A DNA stretch of 64,000 nucleotides from Vibrio syngnathi (GCF_002119525.1 NZ_CP017916.1:1922001-1986000), one strand, 5' to 3'; positions 46,780 to 56,773 are shown, numbered from the stretch's first letter. The notes: generated by a model not told the origin, from the letters alone. Numbers and translations are program-made.

Positions 46780-47874
46780 TTATTTCGCTTGGCTATTTAA
46801 ATAAGCTCTGTGTGAAATATCCGTCCATGAACGTACTTGCTCTAGGTAGCTTGCTTGTGAAGCTTGAATCTCTTTTGCTAGTTCATCTTTCTCAGCATGC
46901 TTAGCTAATAGGCGATCATTTGCTTCTTTCAATGCAGCCATAACCTCTGGTGGGAAATCTTTAACTTGTACGTCTGGGTATTCTGTTTTCATTGAAACCC
47001 AGTTCTTGCCACTTTCGTGCGTTGCTTGTGTGTACATGTCGTAAGCCGCTGTACGCATTGCAACACGCAAGATTTCTTGTAGATCTTCAGGCAGCTTGTT
47101 CCATGTACGCTTGTTCACTAGGAATTGAAGCTCTGAACCCGGCTCATGCCAACCTGTGTAGTAGTAAGGCGCGATCTTGTGGAAGCCCATTCGTAAATCA
47201 AGTGATGGACCTACCCACTCTAGTGCATCGATTGTGCGACGCTCAAGAGACGTGTAAAGCTCACCAGGGGCAATGTTAGTCGGTTTAGCGCCTAGCTCCG
47301 CCAGAATCTCACCAGCAAAGCCTGGGATACGCATTTTCAGACCTTGTAGGTCTTCAACGCTGTTGATCTCTTTTTGAAACCAACCGCCCATCTGGATATC
47401 CGTGTTACCGCCCGGGAACGACATTAGGTTATGTGGAGAGTAAACCTGCTCCATCAACTCCATACCACCTCCGTGATAGAACCACGCATATTGTTCTGCT
47501 GGCGTCATACCGAAAGGCATAGAAGTGAAGTAAAGCGTGTTTGGAACTTTACCTTTCCAGTAATAAGAGCCTGAGTGACCCATGTCGTATTGACCAGACT
47601 TAACCATGTCAAAAACGCCAAGCGGTGCTTTGTGTTTGTTTGCAGAATCGATTCTGATTTGCAGTCGACCATTCGACATTTTCTCAGCCATCGCAGCCAT
47701 ATTTTTAGTTGCATCACCGAATACAGGGAAGTTAGGTCCCCATGTTTCAGCAAGCTTCAAGCGATAAACCTTATCAGCAGCAGTGGCACCAGTAGCGACC
47801 AAAGCCAAACAAGCGGCAGCAGTAACTGCAACGTTTTTAAAAACTCGTGTGAGGGAGTTAGAAATGAGACTCAT
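46780..47874 (-). CDS. dctP: TRAP transporter periplasmic substrate-binding protein (DctP family)
   Basis: The 364-residue protein starts MSLISNSLTRVFKNVAVTAA with a signal peptide cleaved near GATAAD. The mature part has RLKLAETWGPNFPVFGDATK, LKMRIPGFAGEILAELGAKP and YTSLERRTIDALEWVGPSLD, the DctP pattern with the conserved Arg that binds a carboxylate. It should bind an organic acid in the periplasm. The ATG at 47874 has AAGGA at good spacing; a GTG two codons earlier is too close. It is the first gene of the operon. Confidence 0.93.
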   Translation of the reverse strand: MSLISNSLTRVFKNVAVTAAACLALVATGATAADKVYRLKLAETWGPNFPVFGDATKNMAAMAEKMSNGRLQIRIDSANKHKAPLGVFDMVKSGQYDMGHSGSYYWKGKVPNTLYFTSMPFGMTPAEQYAWFYHGGGMELMEQVYSPHNLMSFPGGNTDIQMGGWFQKEINSVEDLQGLKMRIPGFAGEILAELGAKPTNIAPGELYTSLERRTIDALEWVGPSLDLRMGFHKIAPYYYTGWHEPGSELQFLVNKRTWNKLPEDLQEILRVAMRTAAYDMYTQATHESGKNWVSMKTEYPDVQVKDFPPEVMAALKEANDRLLAKHAEKDELAKEIQASQASYLEQVRSWTDISHRAYLNSQAK

Positions 47875-47880
47875 ATTCAC

Positions 47881-48432
47881 GTCCTTTGTTGGGTTAACAC
47901 TCTTTCTATGAGCATTTTTTATGATTCAACATAAGAGTGCACCTTGATGAGGCAACTAGATATCAGGGAGAGCACGCACGGCAGACCCACCCAAACTGCG
48001 CATTAGACCAAAGGATTACGTAGAACTACGTAGGAGATAATTGAGCTATGTCGGTTTTTAAGGGCTTACTCTATTCATCAGGGGAATGCTTATTGATAAG
48101 TACCTAAGTATTTATAATTAAATACCGTTAACAATTGATTGCCATTTCGTGATGAGGATCTATAAGCGCCATATCTCAAATACGCACCTGAATGAAACAA
48201 GCCAAAGGAAATCAAGGTTTCAGAAAATCAGACGCCCTACTTTGGTGCTTGCTGATTTGAAACATGGGATACACGAAAGACAAACTAATACCGTAAGGTG
48301 TTAATCGGTTGGACAAAGCTTCTGGGGCTGAGTTTAGGTTTGGGATATGGGATATGCATGATCCGCCAGATACAAAAAAGCCTCGAAATTCGAGGCTTAA
48401 AAACTTAACGAAGCGAATGTAATCCTACAGGA
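47881..48432. other. Intergenic region upstream of dctP with a 16-bp palindrome
   Basis: No gene is seen. TACGTAG-AA-CTACGTA (48017-48032) is a perfect palindrome about 145 bp upstream of dctP. An imperfect inverted repeat (GTTTCAGAAAATCAG and CTGATTTGAAAC, about 48210-48264) lies farther on. Confidence 0.55.
48374..48401 (-). terminator. Terminator after the histone-like gene
   Basis: The stem AAGCCTCG/CGAGGCTT with a 5-base loop has a T run following on the minus strand. Confidence 0.8.
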
Positions 48433-48825
48433 TTAGATAGCTTTGTAGATAACCTTGTTACCTGCAAGTTGCTCTTTCGCTACTAGGCTTTCTTCAAGAA
48501 GTTTTTTCAATGCGCCTGTTGCCCATGAAGCTGCTTTCGCGTCTTCTTGACCAGCTGCTAGGCCGATACCTTTAGGGTTAATGCCTTCAGCATTGCTAAC
48601 AACGATGTCTAGAACTTGTTGTTGCTTAGGAGTCAGTGCTACTGCAACTTCTTTCGTTGCTACTACTGCTTTCTCTACCGCTGGTTTTGCTGCTACAGTT
48701 TTTTCTGCTACAACTTTCTCTGCGACAGGCTTCGCTTTTTTCGGCGTTGCCACTGCTTTAACTACAGCCGCTTTAGTGCGTTTCTGCAGTTTAGCCTGCA
48801 CCTTACGCTTATGAGCAAGTCTCAT
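48433..48825 (-). CDS. Ala/Lys-rich histone-like protein with C-terminal winged-helix-like domain
   Basis: The 130-residue protein has a very basic, low-complexity N-terminal half (about 1-62) of Ala, Lys and Val with KxxVAEK/TVAAKP-type repeats, as in histone H1-like proteins. A compact C-terminal half follows (LTPKQQQVLDIVVSNAEGIN, ATGALKKLLEESLVAKEQ, NKVIYKAI) that looks like a small winged-helix domain. It probably binds DNA or RNA; it may act in chromosome packing. This is inference from composition. It is monocistronic. Confidence 0.75.
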   Translation of the reverse strand: MRLAHKRKVQAKLQKRTKAAVVKAVATPKKAKPVAEKVVAEKTVAAKPAVEKAVVATKEVAVALTPKQQQVLDIVVSNAEGINPKGIGLAAGQEDAKAASWATGALKKLLEESLVAKEQLAGNKVIYKAI

Positions 48826-49045
48826 TGAATATTTCTCCAGTTCACTGCTCTTTTCGCAGTGGTGAAAATTTGAAGCGCGATTTATACCAAAAAACCGGAC
48901 CTATTTGTAGAGTGAAGCGTCGAAAGTCGACGAAAAATACCGATATTGTCTACTAGCGTCTATTATTTAATCATCGACTTATCAATTTAGGGTCATATAC
49001 ACTGGTTATCCATCCAGACAAAAATATGAAAATTTGGTGTTGCCT

Positions 49046-49846
49046 ATGGACACTCGTCACCTTACAAATTTCTCTTTACCTTCATTCAAACGTTCGTATC
49101 GTATTCTCGCCATCATTTTGGGCTTCGTTTGCTTGATCGTTGCGCTCTACAGTGACAACCCAAAGTTACTGATCGTGGGTGCTTTTTGCATTATTGCCCT
49201 GCTAGGAACTGGCTATTATTTAATGTTGCGCAGCAGAGTGATGTTCACCCTCACACCGACTCATTTTCAGCAACATTTTTATAAAGGCGGGTGGGTGTTA
49301 AAATGGAATAACATCCAAAAAATTGGGCTTTGTACCTATGATCAAGATGGATGGCACCAGCCGCTTCCTTGGATTGGCATCAAGGTTAAAGATTACTCGC
49401 CCTACCTCGATTCAATTTGTCCTAAAATCACCTGCGAGTTGTTGCTAAGCCAGCGAGCACTTTTGTATCTGGGCGCCAAGCAAGCAGGTAAAGAGTCAAA
49501 CTTTGAAGATATGGTGCTCGACTCATCGCATTACCATACACGCTGCACTGAGAGCGGCTGTGTTGAATTAAGCCAATATAAAGAGTCAAAGAATGCCGAC
49601 GAAGTGAGTTTCAGTGCTCAACCAACGCAAATTGATACGGATTCATCCGATGAAGCAAATAATCAAAACGCGGTGATCAAAGACTATTCAGGGTTACAGG
49701 CGATGCTTGCCAACAGGATGAAGTACCAAAGAGGCTTCCACGGTTATGACATTTTCATATCAACCCATGATTTGAATATAAGTGGGGAAGAGTTTGTTGG
49801 TCTGGCTCGACGCTACTTGGCGGCTGGCGAACGTCTTTCTGATTAA
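49046..49846 (+). CDS. DUF2982-family membrane protein
   Basis: The 266-residue protein starts MDTRHLTNFSLPSFKRSYRI. Two adjacent membrane helices lie at about 19-60 and a soluble domain follows (FTLTPTHFQQHFYKGGWVLK, WNNIQKIGLC, PLPWIGIKVKDY). This matches the DUF2982 family of Vibrio and relatives, function unknown. The later part is acidic and less conserved, and a closing motif YDIFISTHDLNISGEEFVGL precedes the C terminus. The ATG at 49046 was chosen over an upstream TTG. Confidence 0.8.
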   Translation: MDTRHLTNFSLPSFKRSYRILAIILGFVCLIVALYSDNPKLLIVGAFCIIALLGTGYYLMLRSRVMFTLTPTHFQQHFYKGGWVLKWNNIQKIGLCTYDQDGWHQPLPWIGIKVKDYSPYLDSICPKITCELLLSQRALLYLGAKQAGKESNFEDMVLDSSHYHTRCTESGCVELSQYKESKNADEVSFSAQPTQIDTDSSDEANNQNAVIKDYSGLQAMLANRMKYQRGFHGYDIFISTHDLNISGEEFVGLARRYLAAGERLSD

Positions 49847-49881
49847 AAACAGACAAGTCTAGGAATAAGCTCGCACGCAAT

Positions 49882-49922
49882 AAAAAAGCTTAGCTTTCAT
49901 AACAAAAGCTAAGCTTCATTTT
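49882..49922. terminator. Bidirectional terminator between DUF2982 and gloC
   Basis: A perfect 12-bp stem AAGCTTAGCTTT/AAAGCTAAGCTT with flanking T runs on both strands (CATTTTC on +, TTTTTTA on -) separates convergent genes. Confidence 0.8.
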
Positions 49923-49966
49923 CAATCAATCGACGCCAATAATCGGTCGAAAAACCAAATACTTAA

Positions 49967-50620
49967 TTAGTATAGCGGCATTTCATCCGCTACGAACGGG
50001 TTCGACACACGCTCGCGACCGAATGTCGATTCAGGGCCGTGACCCGGAACGAATGTAACGTCACTACCGAGTGGCCAAAGCTTAGTCTTGATTGAAGCGA
50101 TAAGCGTGTTGAAATCGCCTTGTGGGAAATCCGTACGACCAATTGCACCGTTAAATAAAACATCACCCACAAACGCCATGCGCGCTTGCTCACTGAATAG
50201 CACAACGTGACCCGGCGTATGACCCGGTGTATGAATCACATCGATAACTTGGTTACCAAAGGTCACTTTGTCACCCTCTTCCAACCATGTGTTTGGTTCA
50301 AAAGCTTTGCACAGTGGGAAACCAAACATCTGGCTTTGATTCTCTAGGCCTTGCAACCAGAAGTTATCAGCCTTATGTGGGCCAACAATATTCACCTTCA
50401 AAATCTCAGCAAGTGGTACCGTACCGCCAACATGATCTAGGTGGCCGTGAGTCAGTACCAAGTTCACCACTTTAACACCGAGTTCTTCGATGATAGCAGC
50501 CAGTTGTTGAACATCACCGCCCGGATCGACAACGATGCCTTCCATTGTCTCATCACACCACACAATTGAGCAGTTTTGAGAGAAAGAGGTAACAGGGACA
50601 ACTTGATACTTAAGAGACAT
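49967..50620 (-). CDS. gloC: GloC/YcbL-type metallo-beta-lactamase-fold hydrolase
   Basis: The 217-residue protein has the MBL metal ligands THGHLDHVGG, GHTPGH, GDVLF and PGHGPES and closely resembles E. coli YcbL (GloC), a type II glyoxalase hydrolysing S-D-lactoylglutathione. The start at 50620 has AAGG seven bases upstream. Gene order ldtD-mepK-gloC is the same as ycbB-ycbK-ycbL in E. coli, which supports the assignment. Confidence 0.9.
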   Translation of the reverse strand: MSLKYQVVPVTSFSQNCSIVWCDETMEGIVVDPGGDVQQLAAIIEELGVKVVNLVLTHGHLDHVGGTVPLAEILKVNIVGPHKADNFWLQGLENQSQMFGFPLCKAFEPNTWLEEGDKVTFGNQVIDVIHTPGHTPGHVVLFSEQARMAFVGDVLFNGAIGRTDFPQGDFNTLIASIKTKLWPLGSDVTFVPGHGPESTFGRERVSNPFVADEMPLY

Positions 50621-50719
50621 ATACAAACCTTAGAGGGCAAACTGAAATTTGGGCAAACTATGACATTGGATGTCTACTTTGACAAGTCCCTAGCATTCAC
50701 TCGCAAATTCAGCTTAACG

Positions 50720-51268
50720 CTACCAACTGCGTGCAGGGCCAGTATCAATATGGATAAAGTTGCTACGCGCATAATAACCCACACCACCTGCGTTCAAGCT
50801 TTTGGCTACGTCTCTTAACTCTTTCAGATCGACGCCATCAATACGGAAATCGATCGCTTTACCTAACATATGGTAGCTCTTCTTGGCTACGCCACTCGAC
50901 TTTGAGCGTAGTGCTTCATTGGTTACTGGAGAACGGTAACCAGAGATAATCTGAACTTCTTTTTGAATACCCAGAACATTTTGAATCTGTGTGATCTGAT
51001 CAAACAGTTTTTTGTCCATAGGGTGAATTTCATTGCGGCGGAAATCGCGACATAGTTTGCTAAGGCGTGCCATCTCGTCACCAACATAGTTAGTACCATC
51101 GAAATAGCAGGTCTCTAATCGTTCACCTGTGTGAAGATTGTTCATGCTAATCGTTCTTGGTTGATCAGGGTATGAAGCAAAAGCGATAGAAGGAGTAATT
51201 GAGGCGACAACAGCGGTACCACCAGCGTAAGTCAGAAACTGACGGCGTGAAAATAAACTTTGAGACAT
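50720..51268 (-). CDS. mepK: MepK/YcbK-type murein endopeptidase (DUF882, Tat-exported)
   Basis: The 182-residue protein starts MSQSLFSRRQFLTYAGGTAV, a twin-arginine signal peptide. The catalytic domain has SGYRSPVTNEAL, SYHMLGKAIDFRIDG and FIHIDTG, the His/Asp/His zinc site of peptidase M15A-like DUF882 proteins. E. coli MepK cleaves 3-3 cross-links made by LD-transpeptidases, and the neighbouring gene here encodes one. The start was placed at the Tat signal; the frame extends farther upstream without a better start. Confidence 0.9.
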   Translation of the reverse strand: MSQSLFSRRQFLTYAGGTAVVASITPSIAFASYPDQPRTISMNNLHTGERLETCYFDGTNYVGDEMARLSKLCRDFRRNEIHPMDKKLFDQITQIQNVLGIQKEVQIISGYRSPVTNEALRSKSSGVAKKSYHMLGKAIDFRIDGVDLKELRDVAKSLNAGGVGYYARSNFIHIDTGPARSW

Positions 51269-51467
51269 ACAACAAAAAAACCAATTATATCGAACGAAAA
51301 ATGCACGATACATAATGAAAATTGCTGCGTCAACGTACAAAAACCGCCCAAAACGTTAGTATTTGTAACCTTTGCGCGGTTAGTTATTGATCCACATTAT
51401 AATTTTATCAATAGAAGCTTAGTTGTCATTTTTTGGTCAAGATCACCCTCACTGGCTTCACTGATAA

Positions 51468-53006
51468 TTAACCCCCCTCTTTATCATATTGATAGATGTC
51501 ACCACGATACTGTATACCGCCTTCTTCAAACAATACGGTTTGATAGATGATATGCACGGGGATTCGCTTCTTGAGGCGAACCTTAGTATTAGGAGCAAGA
51601 TCATCATTTTGGTTCGGTACTTTCCTTACCTTGGTAGCAAACAACAACTCAGCCAGCTCCTCTGCATGCTCAACACGTATGCAGCCGGAGCTATAAGCAC
51701 GGAAGTCGTCATTAAACAGACCTTTACTTGGCGTATCGTGCAGATAGATCGCTCGCTTGTTAGGTGTGTTGAACTTGTACAAACCTAATGCATTACGCGA
51801 GCCTGCTTGCTGACGCATTCGATATGGGAAAGAATTGAAATTGATGGTCTGCCAATCGATCTCAGTGGTGTCGACCGTCTCCATAGTGCGCCAACCGTCA
51901 ATCACTTGGAAGTTGTGTGTATCTAGATAGCTTTCGTCCGCTTTCACCTTAGGCAAGATGTCTTTGACCATGATTTTCCATGGCACATTCCAAGTCGGGT
52001 TTAGGATGACCGAATCGAGATTTATCTCTAAAAGTGGTGTTTTTCGCGACTTTCTGCCCACCACGACTTTGGACTCAAAGACCTCTTCGCCATCTTCCCA
52101 ATACTTCATATCAAAACTAGGGACATTGACGACGATGAGTGAGTCTCTGTCTCGTGGCCACAAACGCACGCGTTCCGCATTCAGAGCCAATGAAGTCAAT
52201 CGATCATCAAAGCTCATGTTGATCCATTTGATCGTATCTGGCCCGACGACCCCATCGTCTGTAAGGCCGTGCATGCGCTGAAAAGATTTAATCGCCGTTT
52301 GCAGATCTCGATCGAACTCGGGAAAATCGACCGCGATCATCGAGGTATCAACACCAACCAAAGCAATGCGCTCAACAAGAACCGTTTTGTCTGAAAGCTC
52401 GTCACCCAAGCGCTTTAAACCTTTCTGTCTATATCGTTCGATATTGAGTTCAGAGGCGGTTTCTAACACCGAATAGGTTGCTTTGAATTGGTCAAAATCC
52501 CCAACAGGCGGCGCGTAAGACAACACCATTTCCAATAAGTAATCATTGGCGACGCTGCTTTTCAATCTCATCAGAATATGCGGAGAAGGCGCGGGTAATT
52601 TGGAATGCAGCTTGCCCGAGAAGTACCACTCTTTACCGGCAAGTGGCGCATTTTCAACGTAGCTTAGGTAATAGATAAAAGTATCGGTGAGTAATATGTC
52701 CAACTCTTGCCATTGAGCATGGGATTGATAGTGACGAATTTGCTTGAGTTGTCGATCGAAGAGTGGTGCCATTTGAGCCTGTTCGAGAAGCGACAATTGG
52801 AATTCAAACGCTTTAACAAGTTCCGGTGAATCCCAAAGGATAGGAAGAGAAGAGTCTTGATAAATACTCTGGGTGAGCTCTGGATAAATCAGCATAAAAG
52901 AGAGTTCTGAATCAGCCGGAATGAAACGGCTCTCGTCAGAACTCGTATAGCTCCATGCATGCACAGAAACTAACACCAATAATCCACAGAAGTATTTTGC
53001 TAACAT
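51468..53006 (-). CDS. ldtD: LdtD/YcbB-type L,D-transpeptidase
   Basis: The 512-residue protein starts MLAKYFCGLLVLVSVHAWSY with a signal peptide. It has a peptidoglycan-binding segment (IKSFQRMHGLTDDGVVGPDT) and a YkuD catalytic domain: FKFNTPNKRAIYLHDTP-like sequence followed by AYSSGCIRVEHAEEL with the catalytic Cys. It makes 3-3 meso-DAP cross-links in the cell wall. The exact start is uncertain: ATG codons at 53018 and 53006 are both possible. Confidence 0.9.
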   Translation of the reverse strand: MLAKYFCGLLVLVSVHAWSYTSSDESRFIPADSELSFMLIYPELTQSIYQDSSLPILWDSPELVKAFEFQLSLLEQAQMAPLFDRQLKQIRHYQSHAQWQELDILLTDTFIYYLSYVENAPLAGKEWYFSGKLHSKLPAPSPHILMRLKSSVANDYLLEMVLSYAPPVGDFDQFKATYSVLETASELNIERYRQKGLKRLGDELSDKTVLVERIALVGVDTSMIAVDFPEFDRDLQTAIKSFQRMHGLTDDGVVGPDTIKWINMSFDDRLTSLALNAERVRLWPRDRDSLIVVNVPSFDMKYWEDGEEVFESKVVVGRKSRKTPLLEINLDSVILNPTWNVPWKIMVKDILPKVKADESYLDTHNFQVIDGWRTMETVDTTEIDWQTINFNSFPYRMRQQAGSRNALGLYKFNTPNKRAIYLHDTPSKGLFNDDFRAYSSGCIRVEHAEELAELLFATKVRKVPNQNDDLAPNTKVRLKKRIPVHIIYQTVLFEEGGIQYRGDIYQYDKEGG

Positions 53007-53087
53007 GCTTAACCCCATCACCAATCATCTCGTAAGTATGGCAAAGAAATAGGAGTAAGCATGTTATTTTTTAAGGAGTTTTATGAA

Positions 53088-54185
53088 CTAGATTGCACTC
53101 CAGTGGTTATCCCACTGGACCGATGATTGCTGGGTTGATTTCTCATAAGGCTTGTGTTGGCTCACCACACTGCCCGCTCCAGAGCTGAGTCGAAACTCAC
53201 CATCAAGCAGCACCGCACCAGAAGCATCAGACAGCGCAGAGAGTTCCACCAGTTCTTTAGTCTCTTTAGACCAAATACCATAACAGTTGCCTCTTGGCGA
53301 AGTCGCAATAATCCAATCATCTGACGCCGCAATACTGGCGATATAGTGATTGAACCTTGCCCATTGTTCAGGCTCTGCGTTCAGTGATTCAAACTGCCCG
53401 CCTTTGGTATGCATCGCCAACAGTGAAGGATACTCATCGGGCTCGCCACGATATTGTTGACCACATAGTACGGTTTCAGCACCATCATGCGCTAAGTGTC
53501 GAATACTCAGCTTCTTGTCCAGCAATTCAACCTGATCAAGCAACACACCTTGAGGAGAAACATAGCTCAGGCTCGGTTGCATTGAATTCAAGTTTTTCGG
53601 TGTTCTACCGTCAGTATGAACGCCGCCAACGCCTATCGCGAGATTGCCATCCGGCATGATGATCACTTCATGAGGGCCAATGCCAAAGCCAGTGAACTCC
53701 TCGACCTTACGATACCCTTGCGCGACATCGTAAACGCCAATCACGCCTTGGCTGCTGTCCGTTTTCCCTTCAGTGGCATACAGTAACTTGCCATCTAATG
53801 AGTAAACGCCATGACCATAGAAGTGACGATTAGTCCCTTTCACAACGAGCTTGATTTGCTCACCGTTTTTATAGTCAAACACCATAAAATAGTCACCAGG
53901 ACGACGAGCAAACACCACCGCATGCGATGAGGCAGGGCAAATCGCAACGCCATGGCCACGATCGGGAATCGGCAACTGAGTTAATGGCATACCATATTCG
54001 TCAGCCACAACCGCTGAATATTGACCACGACCATTAAGCGCACAACCAATCAGTTGGGGATAATTCGACGCACTCACCCCATCCTTTCGACTCGCACAGC
54101 CAAATGGAAGCACAGGAATAGCTGCACAACCCAGTGCAGCCTTAAGTAGCGCTCTTCGCGTATTATCAGTCACCATCGGTAGCAT
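53088..54185 (-). CDS. DUF1513-family periplasmic lipoprotein-like protein
   Basis: The 365-residue protein has an RR-type export signal (NTRRALLKAALGCAAIPVLP) with a possible lipobox FGCAS. A beta-propeller-like repeat domain follows (PQLIGCALNGRGQYSAVVAD, GPHEVIIMPDGNLAIGVGGV). This matches DUF1513. The gene overlaps the preceding imelysin gene by 20 bp and is last of a group with two imelysins and a di-haem protein, a set seen with iron-uptake functions. The reaction is unknown. Confidence 0.85.
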   Translation of the reverse strand: MLPMVTDNTRRALLKAALGCAAIPVLPFGCASRKDGVSASNYPQLIGCALNGRGQYSAVVADEYGMPLTQLPIPDRGHGVAICPASSHAVVFARRPGDYFMVFDYKNGEQIKLVVKGTNRHFYGHGVYSLDGKLLYATEGKTDSSQGVIGVYDVAQGYRKVEEFTGFGIGPHEVIIMPDGNLAIGVGGVHTDGRTPKNLNSMQPSLSYVSPQGVLLDQVELLDKKLSIRHLAHDGAETVLCGQQYRGEPDEYPSLLAMHTKGGQFESLNAEPEQWARFNHYIASIAASDDWIIATSPRGNCYGIWSKETKELVELSALSDASGAVLLDGEFRLSSGAGSVVSQHKPYEKSTQQSSVQWDNHWSAI

Positions 54186-55227
54186 TAAATCCTATTACGA
54201 CACCAAGCTCTATCGCCACTTCTTCATGAATGAGGTACTTCAAACGTTCTAGTTTGTTGTATTGAGTCAGCACCTCTCGGTAACCTTCTTTGCTCTGCAA
54301 CAGAGCAAACAAGCTTGAGTCTGTAGGCCAAGTATCTAGCGTCAATGTGAACTGGTCAGCAACACGGTCAGCAAGATTGTTTAAACCCTTTTCTCTTAAT
54401 AAGCTATCAAGCCCACCACCGTCAGCGATGTAAAGCTTCTCAAGCGCCGCTACATTCGCTTTTAGTTGCGTCATCGAGGTTTGTGCACGCCATGATTCTG
54501 AGAAGTAAGGACGGGGATGACCGATTTTCGCCATCGGGCGACTCAGCTTTTTCATGCTGTAATCAAGTTGGTTGGTCAATAAAGCGATGTATTCCGACTC
54601 CCAGCGCATCTCATCCAGTGCTAGCCAAGGGTTAACCTGCCAGGCTTCAGCAATAGAGGCAGATTTCACAGCCAAATTTTGTGCGATAGCTTGTGAAGAT
54701 AAGCAACCTACAGCTTTGTCTTGAAGCAGTGGTGATTGCTCGTCATACAGAGACCATTCCAACGCACCTAGCCCTTGTACTGTCACACTCTGCTGAGAAA
54801 TCTCATCTTGAGACCAAGATTTGTCTTGCTGAGTCAACTGACGCATTTTAAGACCGGTGGTGTTCTTTTTGTCTGGCCAGAATTGAATATTCCAACTCTC
54901 TTCAAGCGCCGCTGTTGGACCTCTTTCCTGACCTTGAAGCGCCATCCAACTATTCATGGTGAGCTGCCACTGGGTTTTCAAAGCACCCAGTTCAACACTG
55001 TTGGTTTGGCAGTAACCCTGCATCAAGGCTTCTAGATCGTTGGCTTGCTTGGCAAATAGAACGGCTGAATCAAACTCTTGTTGATAGACACTGCGACTGA
55101 TGTGATCGGTTGTATCTGCTTGATAAGACACACCATTAACCTCAGATGAAGCAGCTTGTTCAACCGATGATTGGCAGCCTGCCATGATTAATACCGACAA
55201 AGGCATTAACAAAAATTTATGCGTCAT
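54166..55227 (-). CDS. Imelysin-family lipoprotein
   Basis: The 353-residue protein starts MTHKFLLMPLSVLIMAGCQS, a lipoprotein signal with lipobox MAGC. Helical imelysin-like sequence follows (MNSWMALQGQERGPTAALEE; LGALEWSLYDE). The canonical GxHxxE of imelysins is replaced here by GLGALEW, so metal or substrate binding may differ. Imelysins (insulin-cleaving M75 family) are surface or periplasmic proteins tied to iron acquisition. It is cotranscribed with the DUF1513 gene. Confidence 0.82.
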   Translation of the reverse strand: MTHKFLLMPLSVLIMAGCQSSVEQAASSEVNGVSYQADTTDHISRSVYQQEFDSAVLFAKQANDLEALMQGYCQTNSVELGALKTQWQLTMNSWMALQGQERGPTAALEESWNIQFWPDKKNTTGLKMRQLTQQDKSWSQDEISQQSVTVQGLGALEWSLYDEQSPLLQDKAVGCLSSQAIAQNLAVKSASIAEAWQVNPWLALDEMRWESEYIALLTNQLDYSMKKLSRPMAKIGHPRPYFSESWRAQTSMTQLKANVAALEKLYIADGGGLDSLLREKGLNNLADRVADQFTLTLDTWPTDSSLFALLQSKEGYREVLTQYNKLERLKYLIHEEVAIELGVVIGFNATDGD

Positions 55228-55384
55228 GCTGTTACCTTACTTCCTAATTTTTCTTTTAATTATATGAGTTCATTAAATACCAAACGACCGCTGAACTCGT
55301 ATTCCTACAAGTTCAGAGGTGCTAAGTGCTTTGATAGCGGCTTTCTAAGTCACTAGCCGTTAACTAAACTGAATTCAACTCAGC

Positions 55385-56773
55385 CTATAGCGAGTTTAAG
55401 AACGCCAATAGCGCTTCACGTTCGCTGCTACTAAGAGCTAAAACGTTTTGTTTCGCCATTTCTGCTTCACCACCGTGCCAAAGTACCGCTTCCATAACGT
55501 TTCTTGCTCGGCCATCATGAAGTAAGAACGTATGACCATTCACTTCTTTGGTATAGCCTAATCCCCATAATGGCGTCGTACGCCACTCTTGGCCGTTGGC
55601 AAGATATTCAGGGCGATTGTCGGCTAGGCCTTCACCCATATCGTGCAACAACATATCGGTGTATGGGCTGATTAGCTGTTTAGACAACGCAGGTAAACCT
55701 TCTCGCTCTGCTGTGCGAATTTCAGCTTGGTGACAACTCTGACAACCAACGTCTTTGAACAATTTTTTACCTTGAACAACCACTGGGTTATCAACATTAC
55801 GACGAATAGGTACCGCGAGATGCTGCGAATAAAACTCAACGAAATCTAAGATGTTATCGCTGACTTCTGGCTCACCACCATTTGGAAAATCATCACAAGT
55901 TGATTGCGCTGATGTGCAGTTTTCATTCGGGAATAAACGACTCGTTAAGCCCAAGTCACCGTTAAACGCAGCCGCATTTTGCTGCATTAGGTTAGGCTGA
56001 CCAGCTTTCCATCCAAAACGACCTAAAGCCATTTCATTAGTTTTAACATCAAGAACGTAGTTCGCTTTACCTGAAACACCTTGCTTGTCAGCCAGCTGCT
56101 GTTCAGCAAACCCGAGGATTGTTTCTTGTAGGATGCTTTCAAGCAAACCGAGACCAATCATTGGTGGCGCAACACGAGCTGAAAACTCAGTTTTAGGGTG
56201 CATATCGCCGAACGCAAGTTCCGTGATTTTTAATGTGGGTTTACGCAGAGTAACGACCGTGCCGTCTTTGAAGGTAACCGGAACATCGGTGTAACTGATG
56301 TTCACTTTACCTTCTGGTTTAACACCTTGAAGCGCAAAATCTTGTAACTGGCCGCCGTAAGTTGGTTCAGGAATACCGCCATCACGAATGAAGGCTTGTC
56401 TCTGCTCTGGCGTTTCAGCAGGAATACTTAAGCGAACCAACAATGAAACTGCGTTCTGGTCACCTTTTTCAGGCGCATGACCACGACCATCTTTGATATG
56501 GCAGTTTTGACAACCGTTAGTATTAAATAGTGGGCCTAACCCATCACGTGCATCGGTTGATGACGGTGCGGGTACCCAAGGGTTTCTAAAGAAGCTGTTA
56601 CCTACACTGAAATCCAAACGTTTGCTCATTGGAAGATTGGCTGCTGGAAGAGAAAAAGCATTCGCTCCTTCTTTCTTCACCGTTGTTTTTCCGCCCGAGT
56701 AGGTTTCATGTGCATGTAATGGGGATAAGAAAAACAGTGCGGTTAATAGTGAGGCTGAGAGATACGACTTCAT
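55385..56773 (-). CDS. Di-haem cytochrome c-type oxidoreductase (DUF1111/DHOR)
   Basis: The 462-residue exported protein starts MKSYLSASLLTALFFLSPLH and has two haem-attachment sites: CQNCH (about residue 92) and CQSCH (about residue 348). Conserved DHOR segments include GDMHPKTEFSARVAPPMIG, RFGWKAGQPNL and TPLWGLGY, with DGRARNVMEAVLWHGGEA at the end. It is a periplasmic redox protein of the thiol-oxidoreductase-like group; its substrate is not established. It lies between two imelysin genes. Confidence 0.9.
   Translation of the reverse strand: MKSYLSASLLTALFFLSPLHAHETYSGGKTTVKKEGANAFSLPAANLPMSKRLDFSVGNSFFRNPWVPAPSSTDARDGLGPLFNTNGCQNCHIKDGRGHAPEKGDQNAVSLLVRLSIPAETPEQRQAFIRDGGIPEPTYGGQLQDFALQGVKPEGKVNISYTDVPVTFKDGTVVTLRKPTLKITELAFGDMHPKTEFSARVAPPMIGLGLLESILQETILGFAEQQLADKQGVSGKANYVLDVKTNEMALGRFGWKAGQPNLMQQNAAAFNGDLGLTSRLFPNENCTSAQSTCDDFPNGGEPEVSDNILDFVEFYSQHLAVPIRRNVDNPVVVQGKKLFKDVGCQSCHQAEIRTAEREGLPALSKQLISPYTDMLLHDMGEGLADNRPEYLANGQEWRTTPLWGLGYTKEVNGHTFLLHDGRARNVMEAVLWHGGEAEMAKQNVLALSSSEREALLAFLNSL

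Noticed and set aside
48581..48828. Plus-strand frames opposite the Ala/Lys-rich gene
   Set aside because: They arise from the low-complexity codons on the opposite strand and have no start signals.
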